A DNA stretch of 64,000 nt from Chryseobacterium sp. Leaf394 (GCF_001424105.1 NZ_LMQH01000011.1:1732256-1796255), one strand, 5' to 3'. Numbered from the stretch's first letter, positions 34,341-44,192 are shown. The notes: generated from the sequence alone by a model not told the origin. Translations and numbers: made by a program.

Positions 34341-34874
34341 TTATATTATTTTTACAGTTCGTTTTCTGATATCGACTTCCGCTTTAAAGCATATCTTATC
34401 CTGATTTTGAGGATCAAAGATGTCTACGGTAAAAATTTCGGAATTTCCTCTTTGCCTCACCATTTTTACAATTTCATCAATCGGAAATTTACACTTTCCC
34501 AATTGTTGCCTGAAAGCTTCAGATGAAATTAAGATATCCATTATATCAATTTCTTTCTGCTGAAAATTCCGTAAGTCTTCTTCATATCTGTTTTTCCAAT
34601 CCTTACCATATTTTTGTTCAAGCGAAAGTTCAGTTTTATTATTTTCGGTTCTGACGCTATCTATCAATTCTTCTGTGACAACACATCCTGCGACAGCAAT
34701 TCTTCTTATATTCCACTTTTCATCTACACTTTCTACAATATGCCTATTACTGATGTCAGGTAATCCATACGATAAAAATACGAACCCGCTATTTTTTGAC
34801 GGATTTACATCTTTATCTTTTTTACCGCATGAAAACAGTACAAAGAACAACAGTAGGATTGAAAATATTTTCAA
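34341..34874 (-). CDS. Lipoprotein encoded within the glycogen operon
   Basis: A 177-residue protein with a lipoprotein signal peptide: hydrophobic stretch ILLLFFVLFSC with lipobox Cys16 (FSC-G), then a GKKDKD linker. The mature part is charged, contains two further cysteines (CVVT and CKFP) and has no recognised domain. It begins 3 bp after the glgA stop and ends 22 bp before glgC, so it is surely co-transcribed with cytoplasmic glycogen enzymes although it is exported. The reason for this linkage is unknown. Confidence 0.8.
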   Translation of the reverse strand: MKIFSILLLFFVLFSCGKKDKDVNPSKNSGFVFLSYGLPDISNRHIVESVDEKWNIRRIAVAGCVVTEELIDSVRTENNKTELSLEQKYGKDWKNRYEEDLRNFQQKEIDIMDILISSEAFRQQLGKCKFPIDEIVKMVRQRGNSEIFTVDIFDPQNQDKICFKAEVDIRKRTVKII

Positions 34875-34877
34875 AGT

Positions 34878-36284
34878 TTATTGATTATATAAAGCTATGT
34901 ATTTCTCAGCAGATTTTTCCCAGGCAAAATCGAAACTCATATTTGCCTTGATCAGACCCTGCATTATATCTTTTTTGTAGTACATGCTCACCGCTCTGTT
35001 TATTGCATGAAGTATATCATCAACTCCGGGATAAGTAAAATTAATTCCTGCACCTCCTGTAGAAATATCCTTTACAGTATCACGTAATCCACCTGTATAA
35101 CTTACCACCGGAATCGTTCCGTAACGCATCGCATACATCTGATTAAGCCCGCAAGGCTCTACTCTGGATGGCATCAACAAAAAATCTGCCGAAGCATAGA
35201 TTTTATGGGAAAGATATTCCTTATAACCAAGATCCAGTGCGAAATTGCTGAACGAGTAGCTCAGTTCTGAAAGCCTGTCTTCAAGATAGGTATTTCCTGA
35301 ACCCAAAATAATAATGTTAAGACCGCCATAGTTTTGCTGAATGCTTCGCCAAACGGTATCTGGAAGCAGATCTGCTCCTTTTTCTGTGGCAAATCTTCCG
35401 ATAAAGCCGAAAAGAGGCAAATCCGGATTCAGGCCATATTCTTTGCAGAGCTTTTCCTTGCTCATTTTTTTCTTCTTAAAGACATCTTTTTTGGTGAAAT
35501 TGAAATCCAACATCGGGTCTGTTGCGGGATTCCAGACTTCTGTATCAATTCCGTTGATGATGCCGTGGGCTTTGTAGTGTTCGTCTCGTACCAAAGTTTC
35601 GAGCCCTTTGAAACTTTCAAACAGCTCCTGCAGATAACCTTCTGAAACCGTTGTAAAAGCATGGGCACATTTAATCATTGATGCCAAAGGATTGATCATC
35701 CCATTCCAATCCAAAAGTCCCCATTTGTATTGATCAAAGGCAGGAAAGTAATTCGCCATTCCCCAACTCATCCAGCCTTGGTATTCTCCGTTGTGAATCG
35801 TTGCAATTGTTTTTACCCCTTTCAGAAAGCCAAATTCCGGACAGTTTTCTATCATAAAAGGAACCAATCCTGTGTGATAATCGTGACAGTGAAGTACATC
35901 CGGACGAATCTGCATTGCAGTCAACCAGTGAAGCAATCCGTGTTGAAAAGCCAGAAACTGAAAACTTTCGTCCTGATAGCCATAAGGATTATCACGGTCT
36001 AAAAGTCCCGGAATTCTCACCATATATAATTCAAACCCCAAGACATCTGTTTTTTCCTTTAAAACCTGTACCTGAAGCATGTTGCCGCCCTGATGAATCC
36101 AGCCGTCAAAAACAATTTCAAAATCGTGGTCAAAAACAAATGGTTTATTGTAAAAAGGCATCACCACTTTGGCGTTAATCCCTTTTATTTTATTCTGATA
36201 TTTTGGCAATGCACCGACGACATCGGCAAGTCCGCCCACTTTGGCAACAGGATAACATTCTGTACTGAGGTGATATATATTCAT
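34878..36284 (-). CDS. glgA: Glycogen synthase
   Basis: ADP-glucose-dependent GT5 enzyme elongating alpha-1,4-glucan. The 468-residue protein has the donor-binding KVGGLADVVGALPK motif near the N-terminus, HNGEYQG and DVLHCHDYHTGLVP. In the C-terminal Rossmann half it has GFIGRFATEKGADLL and the ADP-glucose/catalytic segment MPSRVEPCGLNQMYAMRYG. It begins 3 bp after glgB, indicating tight coupling. Confidence 0.97.
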   Translation of the reverse strand: MNIYHLSTECYPVAKVGGLADVVGALPKYQNKIKGINAKVVMPFYNKPFVFDHDFEIVFDGWIHQGGNMLQVQVLKEKTDVLGFELYMVRIPGLLDRDNPYGYQDESFQFLAFQHGLLHWLTAMQIRPDVLHCHDYHTGLVPFMIENCPEFGFLKGVKTIATIHNGEYQGWMSWGMANYFPAFDQYKWGLLDWNGMINPLASMIKCAHAFTTVSEGYLQELFESFKGLETLVRDEHYKAHGIINGIDTEVWNPATDPMLDFNFTKKDVFKKKKMSKEKLCKEYGLNPDLPLFGFIGRFATEKGADLLPDTVWRSIQQNYGGLNIIILGSGNTYLEDRLSELSYSFSNFALDLGYKEYLSHKIYASADFLLMPSRVEPCGLNQMYAMRYGTIPVVSYTGGLRDTVKDISTGGAGINFTYPGVDDILHAINRAVSMYYKKDIMQGLIKANMSFDFAWEKSAEKYIALYNQ

Positions 36285-36287
36285 TTA

Positions 36288-38240
36288 TTATTTTTTGTTT
36301 TTTAGTTTAGATTTAGTTTTTTTCGGAACAGTTATTTTAGATTGTCTCAAAACCACTCCCGAAAGTGCCGGAAGATTGATGCTTATTGTGTTTGTTTTAT
36401 TTTTCCATTCTTCCTGATCTTCACTGAAGATATTGGCGATCACGCCGCTTCCTCCATATTTTTCATCGTCAGAATTAAAAATAACTTCCCATTTTGAATT
36501 TTTATCTACTCCAACTTTATAATCAATAACTCTTGGTGTAAGATTCAGAATTGTCATTAAAATATCATCCTCTTTTTTGCCCTTCCGTAAATAAATCAGA
36601 ACAGAATTATCGGTATCATCGGCTTCCACCCATTCAAAACCATAAGGATTAAATTGATTTTCATAAAGTGCCGTTTCATTTTTGTAAAGATGATTCAAAT
36701 CTTTTACAGCTTCCTTCAAACCGGCATGCACAGGATATTCCAGAAGATGCCAGTCTAAACTCTGTTTAAAATTCCACTCGCTCGTCTGCCCGAATTCATC
36801 GCCCATGAAGAGTAATTTTGCTCCTGGATGTGTAAACATGTAGACATACAAAGCTCTGAGATTGGCAAATTTTTGCCATTCATCGCCAAACATTTTATAA
36901 ATAAGACTGGCCTTACCATGTACCACTTCGTCGTGGGACAAAGGCATCATATAATTTTCGTTGTACATGTACATCGAAGCAAAAGTCAGTTTGTGATGTA
37001 AATGTTTCCGGTTGATAGGATCTTCTTTAAAATATTTCAGCGTGTCATGCATCCAGCCCATCATCCATTTCATTCCAAAACCTACTCCACCATCGTGTAC
37101 AGGCTTCGTCAGCATCGGAAAATCTGAACTTTCTTCAGCAATGGTTATGATTGAATCACCAAATTCCTTATAAACAGCAGTATTAAACTCCTGCAGGAAA
37201 GTTTTAGCTTCAAGATTTACATTAGTTCCATAAATATTGGGTTCCCATTCGCCTTCATTTCTTGAATAATCGAGATGAAGCATCGATGTTACAGCATCTA
37301 CACGCAATCCGTCAGCATGATAACGGTCGAGCCAAAACATGGCATTGGAAATCAGAAAAGATTTAACTTCATTTCGTCCGTAATTAAAAATATAGGATTT
37401 CCAGTCCGGATGAAATCCCTTCCTTGGGTCTTCGTGTTCATACAAGTAAGAGCCGTCGAATTTGTGCAAACCATTGGCATCGCCGGGAAAATGGGACGGA
37501 ACCCAATCGAGGATGACACCAATATTATTTTTGTGAAGTTCATTGATTAAAAACATCAGATCCTGCGGAGAGCCAAAACGTGATGTTGCAGCAAAAAATC
37601 CTGTAATCTGATAGCCCCAGCTTGGATCATAAGGATATTCCATCACGGGCATAAATTCTACGTGGGTAAAACCCATTTCAAGGATATATGGAACTAATTT
37701 TTGGGCAATATCCCTGTAGTTTAAAAACTGTTTTGGATTTTCTCCGTCACGAAGCCACGAACCGATGTGCATTTCGTAGACGGAAAGAGGAGCATTAAGG
37801 CTGTTGTTTTTCCAGCGGTTCTGCATCCAGTCTGTATCATCCCAGTCGTAATAAGTTGTAGAAATAAGCGATGCAGCCTGAAGATTCTGTTCCCAGCTGA
37901 GTGCGTAAGGATCGCTTTTCTCCAAAATTTCCCCTTCTTTAGTTTCAATGGCGTATTTATAAAGAGTTCCCCACGGCAAATCAGGAATAAACCCTTCCCA
38001 AATACCGGATTCATCCCATCTTGGCGAAAGGACGGCCTGAGCGGGATTCCAGTTACTAAAATTACCAATTACTGAAACTTTGGCAGCAAAAGGAGCCCAA
38101 ACTGAAAAATAAACGCCTTCCACGCCATCTTTATTTACTGAATGAGCGCCGAATTTATCATACAGTTTATAGTGTTTACCTTCTTTAAAAAGATAAATAT
38201 CATGCTCGGTAAAAAGTGAATAGTTTTGTACAGACTTCAT
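36288..38240 (-). CDS. glgB: 1,4-alpha-glucan branching enzyme
   Basis: GH13 enzyme forming alpha-1,6 branches in glycogen. The 650-residue protein has an N-terminal CBM48 (about 25-125, GVYFSVWAPFAAKVSVIGNFSNWNP) and a (beta/alpha)8 catalytic domain. Conserved regions are DWVPSHFP, DGLRVDAVTSML (nucleophile Asp), IAEESSDFP (acid/base Glu) and LSHDEVVHG. A C-terminal beta domain ends in a Lys-rich tail. It is the first gene of the glycogen operon, divergent from the CBM48-esterase gene across a 295-bp spacer. Confidence 0.97.
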   Translation of the reverse strand: MKSVQNYSLFTEHDIYLFKEGKHYKLYDKFGAHSVNKDGVEGVYFSVWAPFAAKVSVIGNFSNWNPAQAVLSPRWDESGIWEGFIPDLPWGTLYKYAIETKEGEILEKSDPYALSWEQNLQAASLISTTYYDWDDTDWMQNRWKNNSLNAPLSVYEMHIGSWLRDGENPKQFLNYRDIAQKLVPYILEMGFTHVEFMPVMEYPYDPSWGYQITGFFAATSRFGSPQDLMFLINELHKNNIGVILDWVPSHFPGDANGLHKFDGSYLYEHEDPRKGFHPDWKSYIFNYGRNEVKSFLISNAMFWLDRYHADGLRVDAVTSMLHLDYSRNEGEWEPNIYGTNVNLEAKTFLQEFNTAVYKEFGDSIITIAEESSDFPMLTKPVHDGGVGFGMKWMMGWMHDTLKYFKEDPINRKHLHHKLTFASMYMYNENYMMPLSHDEVVHGKASLIYKMFGDEWQKFANLRALYVYMFTHPGAKLLFMGDEFGQTSEWNFKQSLDWHLLEYPVHAGLKEAVKDLNHLYKNETALYENQFNPYGFEWVEADDTDNSVLIYLRKGKKEDDILMTILNLTPRVIDYKVGVDKNSKWEVIFNSDDEKYGGSGVIANIFSEDQEEWKNKTNTISINLPALSGVVLRQSKITVPKKTKSKLKNKK

Positions 38241-38535
38241 CGTTTATGTTTTTCTCCTGAACTGAGTTGTAAAACTCTATTGCAAGAGTTATACCCCATA
38301 TCAACTAATTTTTGGGATTTACGTAAATATATAAAATTTTATTATGCAAAACACAGTTGTAACAAAATTTTAATATTGATTTTAATTAATTTTTAATTTA
38401 AATAAGGCTGAGAAATGTTTAATCTCCGTTAAAAGAAACGGTTGCGATTTTTAATATTGAAAATACGCTGAACATAATTTAGTTTAAAAAAAGTTTTTAT
38501 AAATTTAAACAAACAAAAAATATTTCAGAACGTAC
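38241..38535. other. Divergent intergenic region, glgB / CBM48-esterase
   Basis: 295 bp of AT-rich sequence separating two divergent units. It contains a small inverted repeat (aactct at 38273-38278 with agagtt at 38285-38290) in the glgB leader. It must hold the promoters of the glg operon and of the plus-strand ligase locus, but I found no clean TAnnTTTG match on either strand. No gene is visible. Confidence 0.6.
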
Positions 38536-39645
38536 ATGATATTTAATTTAAAGACACAGGAAAATGATGACAGACCGATTTACATTACTGGTAACTTCAA
38601 CAGCTGGAATCCTAAAGATCCAAAATTCAGGCTTTGGAAAAAAGAGCCACAGCATTCAACAATAGAGATTAACGACAGTCTTTTACCCGACATTATAGAA
38701 TACAAATTTACAAAAGGCGGATGGGAAAATGTGGAACTGGACGAATACGCCAACATCACTCCAAACCGGAGAATTGAAAAAAGCAGACAAAACAGTGAAG
38801 ACGTGGTAAGCAAGTGGCGTTACAACTGGGGACCTTTTAAAAAAGAACTTTATCCCATTGCCGAAATCATCTCTGAAGAATTTTACATCCCACAGCTCGA
38901 CAGACACCGAAAAGTCTGGGCTTTGCTTCCGCACGACTATTATTCTACAGAAAAAAGCTACCCTGTACTCTACCTTCAGGATGCCCAAAATCTCTTTAAC
39001 GAAGGGAGTGCCTACGGAAACTGGGAAATCGACAAAAAACTTTCTGTACTCTCGGAATACGGCAGAGGCGATGTGATTGTTGTTGCCATTGAACATGGCA
39101 GTGAAGACCGCATCAAAGAATATATTTTTGATAATGACAGTGTTGCCAATGGCTCGGAAGGGAAAAAATACATCCGTTTTATAACCGACACCTTAAAACC
39201 TTATGTCGATGCTCATTACCGCACAAAAAAAGACCGTGACAATACAGGAATCGGCGGAAGTTCACTGGGCGGACTCATCAGTATTTACAGTGGGTTTCTG
39301 TATCCCGAAGTTTACTCCAAACTTTTGATCTTTTCTCCAAGTCTTTGGATTGAACCTAATAATAATTTTCCGATGATGAATTTCAGGGTTCCTTTTAAAA
39401 CTAAAATTTATCTGTACGGCGGCGAAAAAGAAGGTTCAAAAATGGTCAACAGAATCAATGTTTTTGAGCAGTATCTGAAACTTTGGGAGAAGAAAAATCT
39501 TTTTGACTTTGAATTTAAAACCAACATCAATCCGGACGGCGAGCACAAAGAATTTTACTGGTCGCAGGAATTTCCGCGTGCGATAGAATGGTTATTTTAC
39601 AACAATACAGAAAATCCGGTGGAAGTAACTCCACATCAGGATTAA
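38536..39645 (+). CDS. CBM48-linked esterase (alpha/beta hydrolase)
   Basis: A 369-residue cytoplasmic protein without a signal peptide. Residues 1-95 look like a glycogen-binding CBM48/AMPK-type domain (RPIYITGNFNSWNP, the same NFNSWNP core as in GlgB here). Residues about 110-360 form a putative-esterase (PF00756-like) domain. Its nucleophile elbow is GSSLG with Ser243, and the likely acid and His lie near the C-terminus (NPDGEHKEFYW). A CBM48-CE1 layout is known from secreted carbohydrate esterases; here the protein is internal. It sits back-to-back with the glycogen operon and 13 bp ahead of the M17 peptidase gene. Confidence 0.82.
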   Translation: MIFNLKTQENDDRPIYITGNFNSWNPKDPKFRLWKKEPQHSTIEINDSLLPDIIEYKFTKGGWENVELDEYANITPNRRIEKSRQNSEDVVSKWRYNWGPFKKELYPIAEIISEEFYIPQLDRHRKVWALLPHDYYSTEKSYPVLYLQDAQNLFNEGSAYGNWEIDKKLSVLSEYGRGDVIVVAIEHGSEDRIKEYIFDNDSVANGSEGKKYIRFITDTLKPYVDAHYRTKKDRDNTGIGGSSLGGLISIYSGFLYPEVYSKLLIFSPSLWIEPNNNFPMMNFRVPFKTKIYLYGGEKEGSKMVNRINVFEQYLKLWEKKNLFDFEFKTNINPDGEHKEFYWSQEFPRAIEWLFYNNTENPVEVTPHQD

Positions 39646-39658
39646 AAATCTAAATAAA

Positions 39659-41074
39659 ATGAAACTGATTAACAAAAAAAATAAAAAATACACACAGATT
39701 CTTCAGCTATTCAATGAAGATCAGTGGCAGGAGAGCTCAAAAAATTTTAATAAAAATATCAGTCTGCTGTTTTCAGGGAAAAAGAATGAAGTTCACATTC
39801 AGACTGATGATGAGAGCATTATTTTTTTCATCGGTTTGGGCAAGACGGATTCAGCCAATTTTGAATTCCAACAGGTCGGACAAAAATTTTCTCAGACTCA
39901 AAAAGAGAAAATACAGCCTGTTCCCACACAGATTATTTGCGAAAGTATCACTGAAAAACAATTTGAAGAGTTTTTCAAAGGGCTTTACTTAGGTACGTAC
40001 ACCTATAATTTCGACAAATCTCACACGTTTTGGAATGAAAGCACTGAGATTCATTTTGAAAACTTCAGTCAGAAGAAACTGGATCAGATCAAAAAGAATA
40101 CAAATGCCCTCTGCGAAGGCCAGTTCGCCTGTATGGAATGGTTAAATAAACCGGCCAATCATAAAAAAACAGACATTTTAAGTTCTTCTTTAAAAGATCT
40201 TTCTAAAAAATATGATTTTAAATACACCGTTTTTAACAGAAAGAAATGCGAAGAGCTTGGTCTGGGAGCATATCTGGCAGTCAACCAGGGAAGTGAGCAG
40301 GACGCTGCGTTTACCATTTTAGAATATAAAACTAAGGTGAAAAATGCCAAAACCATCGGTCTTGTCGGCAAATGTGTAACCTTTGATACGGGCGGAATTT
40401 CAATTAAAGCTTCAGATAACATGCATTATATGAAATCTGATATGGGTGGCGCTACAGCCGTTATCGGAGCATTGATTTACGCCGCAGAAAAAGAAATTCC
40501 TGTTAACATCATTGCTGTTTTGCCAATCACGGATAACGCTGTATCTGAAAATGCCTATTTACCAAGTGATGTCATCAAAGCCTACAACGGAAAAACAATC
40601 GAAGTTCTCAATACAGATGCGGAAGGCAGGATGATTCTGGCTGATTCACTCTCCTACCTCGCAAAAAATTATAAAACTGATGTGCTGATTGACCTTGCGA
40701 CGCTTACCGGAAGCAGCGTGAGAATGTTTGGAGATACCTGTGGAGCGATGTTTTCAAACAATGATAGATTAAAGGATTTACTTCTGAAAACCGGTGATCA
40801 GACCAACCAGAGGCTTTGGAATTTACCACTATGGGATGTATGGAAAGATGATTTCAAATCTGATGTTGCTGATGTGAAAAACATTTCAATGAAGCCCATC
40901 GGAGACTGTATTGTTGCCGCAAAATTTCTGGAAGAATTTATTGAAGGTCATCCCAATTGGGCTCATCTGGATATTGCCGGCGTAGCCTTTGGAAATACGG
41001 GATATTCAAAAGAAAAGGCAGCAACTGGATATGGTGTTCAGTTATTAGCCCAATTAATTGAAAATTATCACTAA
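39659..41074 (+). CDS. Leucyl aminopeptidase family protein (M17)
   Basis: Cytosolic two-metal aminopeptidase of 471 residues. The C-terminal catalytic domain has all signatures: VGKCVTFDTGGISIK with metal/catalytic Lys and Asp, MKSDMGGATAVIGA, and NTDAEGRMILADSLSYL with the metal-binding Asp/Glu and Arg. The N-terminal domain is divergent. It follows the esterase by 13 bp and is separated from the ligase genes by 140 bp. Within this locus it could trim peptides from polymer or ligase products, which is inference from position; M17 enzymes also act in general peptide turnover. Confidence 0.92.
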   Translation: MKLINKKNKKYTQILQLFNEDQWQESSKNFNKNISLLFSGKKNEVHIQTDDESIIFFIGLGKTDSANFEFQQVGQKFSQTQKEKIQPVPTQIICESITEKQFEEFFKGLYLGTYTYNFDKSHTFWNESTEIHFENFSQKKLDQIKKNTNALCEGQFACMEWLNKPANHKKTDILSSSLKDLSKKYDFKYTVFNRKKCEELGLGAYLAVNQGSEQDAAFTILEYKTKVKNAKTIGLVGKCVTFDTGGISIKASDNMHYMKSDMGGATAVIGALIYAAEKEIPVNIIAVLPITDNAVSENAYLPSDVIKAYNGKTIEVLNTDAEGRMILADSLSYLAKNYKTDVLIDLATLTGSSVRMFGDTCGAMFSNNDRLKDLLLKTGDQTNQRLWNLPLWDVWKDDFKSDVADVKNISMKPIGDCIVAAKFLEEFIEGHPNWAHLDIAGVAFGNTGYSKEKAATGYGVQLLAQLIENYH

Positions 41075-41214
41075 AAATTAGTTTTTTAGAAAAAATATCC
41101 CTATACTTGATAAGAAATTTACAAAATCATATCAGTTGGGGATTTTTATTAAAACATCCTGAATAATTATTTGGTTTTGCTTTTAATAATTAACCTAAAA
41201 CTCAAAAACACTAT

Positions 41215-42426
41215 ATGGAGCAGAAAACTATTGTTTGTATTTCCTGTTACTACAAAGGCTATGATTTTATGGAGGAGATGCAGAATCTTGGAAACAGGGT
41301 CATCCTCATTACCTCAGAAAATCTCAAAGAAAAAAACTGGCCCTGGCATGCGATAAACGAAGTTTTCTATATGCCCGAAATTAAGCCTTCGGTCTGGGAT
41401 CTCGAGCATTTGGTACAGGGATTTTCTCACCTAATGAAAACCCGAAAAGTAGATGCAGTAATTGCTCTCGATGATTACGATGTTGAAAAAGCTGCCTTGG
41501 TACGTGAAACCTTCAGAATTCCCGGAATGGGACAGACCACGCACCGCTATTTCAGAGATAAACTTGCGATGAGACAAAAGGCAAAAAATTCAGGGATCAA
41601 TGTTCCCGAGTTCACTGCTGTTTTCAATGATGCTGAAGTCGCTGAATTTGCTAAGAATGTTCCTGCCCCATGGGTTTTAAAACCAAGATCTGAAGCTTCA
41701 GCAAGTGGAATAAAAAAATTGAAATCTCAAGAAGAACTCTGGCAGGCTCTCGAAAATTTAGGCGACGAGAGGCATCTTTTCCTTTTGGAGAGCTTTAAGC
41801 CTGGTGATGTTTATCACGTAGACAGCCTTACCTTCAATGCCAAAACTATTTTTACATCATCATCCAAATATCTGGCCCCACCAATGCAGGTTTCGCATGA
41901 AGGCGGAGTCTTCAGAACGCGTACTTTAGGACGTTCTACTGCAGAGTTTAAAGCTCTGGAGAAAGCCAATGTACAGGTTCTTTCCAATTTCGGACTTCAA
42001 AACGGGGCAACGCATACAGAATTTATCCGTGGAAAAGAGGATGGAAAGTGGTATTTTCTTGAAACCTCATCACGTGTTGGCGGAGCACACATTCCTGATC
42101 TTGTGGAAGCATCCAGCGGAATCAATATCTGGAGAGAATGGGCAAAGATTGAAGATGCACTTTTGAAAGGTTTAGATTATTCCATTTCAAAACCTACAGG
42201 ATATTACGCCGGCCTCATCATCGCATTAATCAAAGAAAAACATCCGGATTACAAATATTTCGAGTCGGAAGAAACCGTGAAATTTTTACCAATAGATTAT
42301 CACATCGGTATTGTTTACAAGTCTTCAAAATCTGATCTTGTACAGACGAGGCTGGACGAAACGGCAGTGAAGATTCACGAAGATATGCTGAGTATTATTC
42401 CGCCAAAAGACAAACCGACTTCTTAG
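41215..42426 (+). CDS. ATP-grasp ligase (first of the series)
   Basis: A 403-residue carboxylate-amine ligase-like enzyme. It has an N-terminal preATP-grasp Rossmann part (TIVCISCYYKGYDFMEEM), a DKLAMRQKAKNSGINVPEF linker typical of ATP-grasp proteins, and the nucleotide-binding strand PWVLKPRSEASASGIKKL. The metal-binding FLETSSRVGGAHIPDLVEASSGIN resembles the D/E...N motif of biotin-carboxylase-like and dipeptide-forming (BacD-like) ligases. It would activate a carboxylate as acyl phosphate and join it to an amine. The substrates are unknown. It leads the run of four tightly spaced plus-strand genes to 45311. Confidence 0.88.
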   Translation: MEQKTIVCISCYYKGYDFMEEMQNLGNRVILITSENLKEKNWPWHAINEVFYMPEIKPSVWDLEHLVQGFSHLMKTRKVDAVIALDDYDVEKAALVRETFRIPGMGQTTHRYFRDKLAMRQKAKNSGINVPEFTAVFNDAEVAEFAKNVPAPWVLKPRSEASASGIKKLKSQEELWQALENLGDERHLFLLESFKPGDVYHVDSLTFNAKTIFTSSSKYLAPPMQVSHEGGVFRTRTLGRSTAEFKALEKANVQVLSNFGLQNGATHTEFIRGKEDGKWYFLETSSRVGGAHIPDLVEASSGINIWREWAKIEDALLKGLDYSISKPTGYYAGLIIALIKEKHPDYKYFESEETVKFLPIDYHIGIVYKSSKSDLVQTRLDETAVKIHEDMLSIIPPKDKPTS

Positions 42427-42456
42427 ATTTTATTTAATTTTCAAACATTAAAACTT

Positions 42457-43170
42457 ATGCCGCAAATCACGCATACAGATTACTATTCACATATATTAGG
42501 AACAAGCCTTAAATTAGAAATTACAGGACATTTTGGTTACCCAATCATTATGTTTCCCACATCACAGGGGCAATACACTCAAAACCATGATTTCCATCTT
42601 AACGGAAGTATTAACTGGTTTATAGAACAGGGAAAAGTAAAACTTTATAACATCCAGACCATTGACGGGTGGAGTTTTTATGACAACAATATTTCGCCAC
42701 GCCAGAGAATCAAAAATTACGAATTGTATGTACAGTTTCTTTTAAAAGAATTTGTGCCTTATGTTCAGAAAATTCATCAAACGCATCGTGTAGCCGTTGC
42801 CGGAGCAAGTTTTGGAGGTTATCACGCCGCTAATTTTGCATTCAGATTTCCGGATCTGGTTTCGCATCTTTTCTGTCTGTCAGGAGCTTTCAGCATCAGA
42901 AACTTTATGGACGGATACAGTGATGATTTGGTATTCTACAACTGTCCTAGAGAATTTGTCCGCACAGATGAAGCTTGGAAATACAAACACATGCACATTG
43001 TCTTAAGCACTTCAGATGAAGACATTTGCAAAGACAAAAACATAGAAATGGCAGAAATATTAAGTTCAAAAGGCATCGATTTCTGGTATGATGAAAGAAA
43101 ATGGATCAATCACGACTGGCCGCTTTGGCGAATGGTTTTCCCTACATTTATAGGGCGTTTCTTCTCTTAA
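42457..43170 (+). CDS. Esterase-like alpha/beta hydrolase (COG4947 type)
   Basis: A 237-residue cytoplasmic hydrolase of the esterase/lipase superfamily group that regularly accompanies ATP-grasp genes. Nucleophile elbow GASFGG with Ser118; the family region YPIIMFPTSQGQYTQNHDFHL near the N-terminus; a late HDWPLWRM segment that probably carries the catalytic His. It lies between two ATP-grasp genes (gaps of 30 and 46 bp), so an ester or thioester-type intermediate or an acyl-transfer/hydrolysis step in the same pathway is inferred. No lipid-type lid or signal peptide. Confidence 0.85.
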   Translation: MPQITHTDYYSHILGTSLKLEITGHFGYPIIMFPTSQGQYTQNHDFHLNGSINWFIEQGKVKLYNIQTIDGWSFYDNNISPRQRIKNYELYVQFLLKEFVPYVQKIHQTHRVAVAGASFGGYHAANFAFRFPDLVSHLFCLSGAFSIRNFMDGYSDDLVFYNCPREFVRTDEAWKYKHMHIVLSTSDEDICKDKNIEMAEILSSKGIDFWYDERKWINHDWPLWRMVFPTFIGRFFS

Positions 43171-43216
43171 AATTTAATTTAAATCTAAACAATAAACACT
43201 CATTAAAACTATTATT

Positions 43217-44170
43217 ATGGCAAAAAAAGTAGGAATTCTTTTCGGTATGGAAGACACATTTCCGTGGGCATTCATCGATAAGGTAAACGAATTGGGAAAA
43301 GGAGACATCGTTGCAGAACCCGTAATGATCGATAAGCTTGAGCAGGGCGTCGATTACGGATACGCTGTTATCATCGACAGAATTTCTCAGGATGTTCCTT
43401 TCTACAGAGCTTATCTGAAAAACGCAGCTCTAAACGGAACGTATGTAATGAACAATCCTTTCTGGTGGAGCGCTGACGAAAAGTTTTTCAACAATGCACT
43501 GATGTCAAAATTGGGTATTCCGCTTCCTAAAACGGTTTTGCTTCCTTCTCATGAAAGACCGAGCAACACTTCTGAAACTTCATTCAGAAACCTGAAATTT
43601 CCTCATGACTGGGATTATATTTTTGATTACGTAGGATTTCCTGCCTACATGAAACCTCACGACGGTGGCGGATGGAAAAGCGTGTACAGAGTTGAAAGTC
43701 CGGAAGATCTTTGGGATAAATTATCAGAAACTGAGCAACTGGTGATGATGGTACAGGAAGAAATTGTATTTGACGATTACTACAGAGTATACTGTCTTGG
43801 TAAAAAGCACGTACACATCATGCCTTACGAGCCAAGAAATGAGCATCATTTAAGATATGCAACCACTCATCAGACTTCAGGGGCAAAACTTAAAAAGCTT
43901 TTGAAAACGATTCACGATTACACTATTAAAATGAATGAAGCTTTAGGTTACGATTTCAACACTGTAGAATTTGCAGTGAGAGACGGAATTCCTTATGCTA
44001 TTGATTTCTGTAACCCTGCACCGGATGCTGACAAAAATTCAGTTGGAGAAGAAAACTTCAAATGGATTGTGGAGAATGCAGCAAAATTTGCGATTGAAAA
44101 AGCCAAAGAATATGTTCCCGGAAAAGCAAATATTTCATGGGGAACTTTTGTGAAGGACTCTGCGAAATAA
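43217..44170 (+). CDS. RimK-like ATP-grasp ligase (second of the series)
   Basis: A 317-residue ATP-grasp enzyme. The nucleotide-binding part includes GFPAYMKPHDGGGWKSVYRV (Gly-rich loop after the binding Lys) and MVQEEIVFDDYYRVYCLG. The C-terminal metal-binding segment is FAVRDGIPYAIDFCNPAPD with Asp and Asn. An N-terminal domain of about 110 residues shows GILFGMEDTFPWAFIDKVN. Unlike RimK itself, nothing suggests ribosomal protein S6 modification. The gene begins 46 bp after the esterase and ends 22 bp before the GCS2 gene, so all belong to one operon. Substrates unknown. Confidence 0.86.
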   Translation: MAKKVGILFGMEDTFPWAFIDKVNELGKGDIVAEPVMIDKLEQGVDYGYAVIIDRISQDVPFYRAYLKNAALNGTYVMNNPFWWSADEKFFNNALMSKLGIPLPKTVLLPSHERPSNTSETSFRNLKFPHDWDYIFDYVGFPAYMKPHDGGGWKSVYRVESPEDLWDKLSETEQLVMMVQEEIVFDDYYRVYCLGKKHVHIMPYEPRNEHHLRYATTHQTSGAKLKKLLKTIHDYTIKMNEALGYDFNTVEFAVRDGIPYAIDFCNPAPDADKNSVGEENFKWIVENAAKFAIEKAKEYVPGKANISWGTFVKDSAK

Positions 44171-44192
44171 CTAACCTGAAAAAACACAAAGT

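Noticed and set aside
39659-41074. Dedicated cyanophycin-degrading enzyme
   Set aside because: M17 aminopeptidases act on many peptides, and cphB and iaaA already account for polymer breakdown. Only a positional link is supported.
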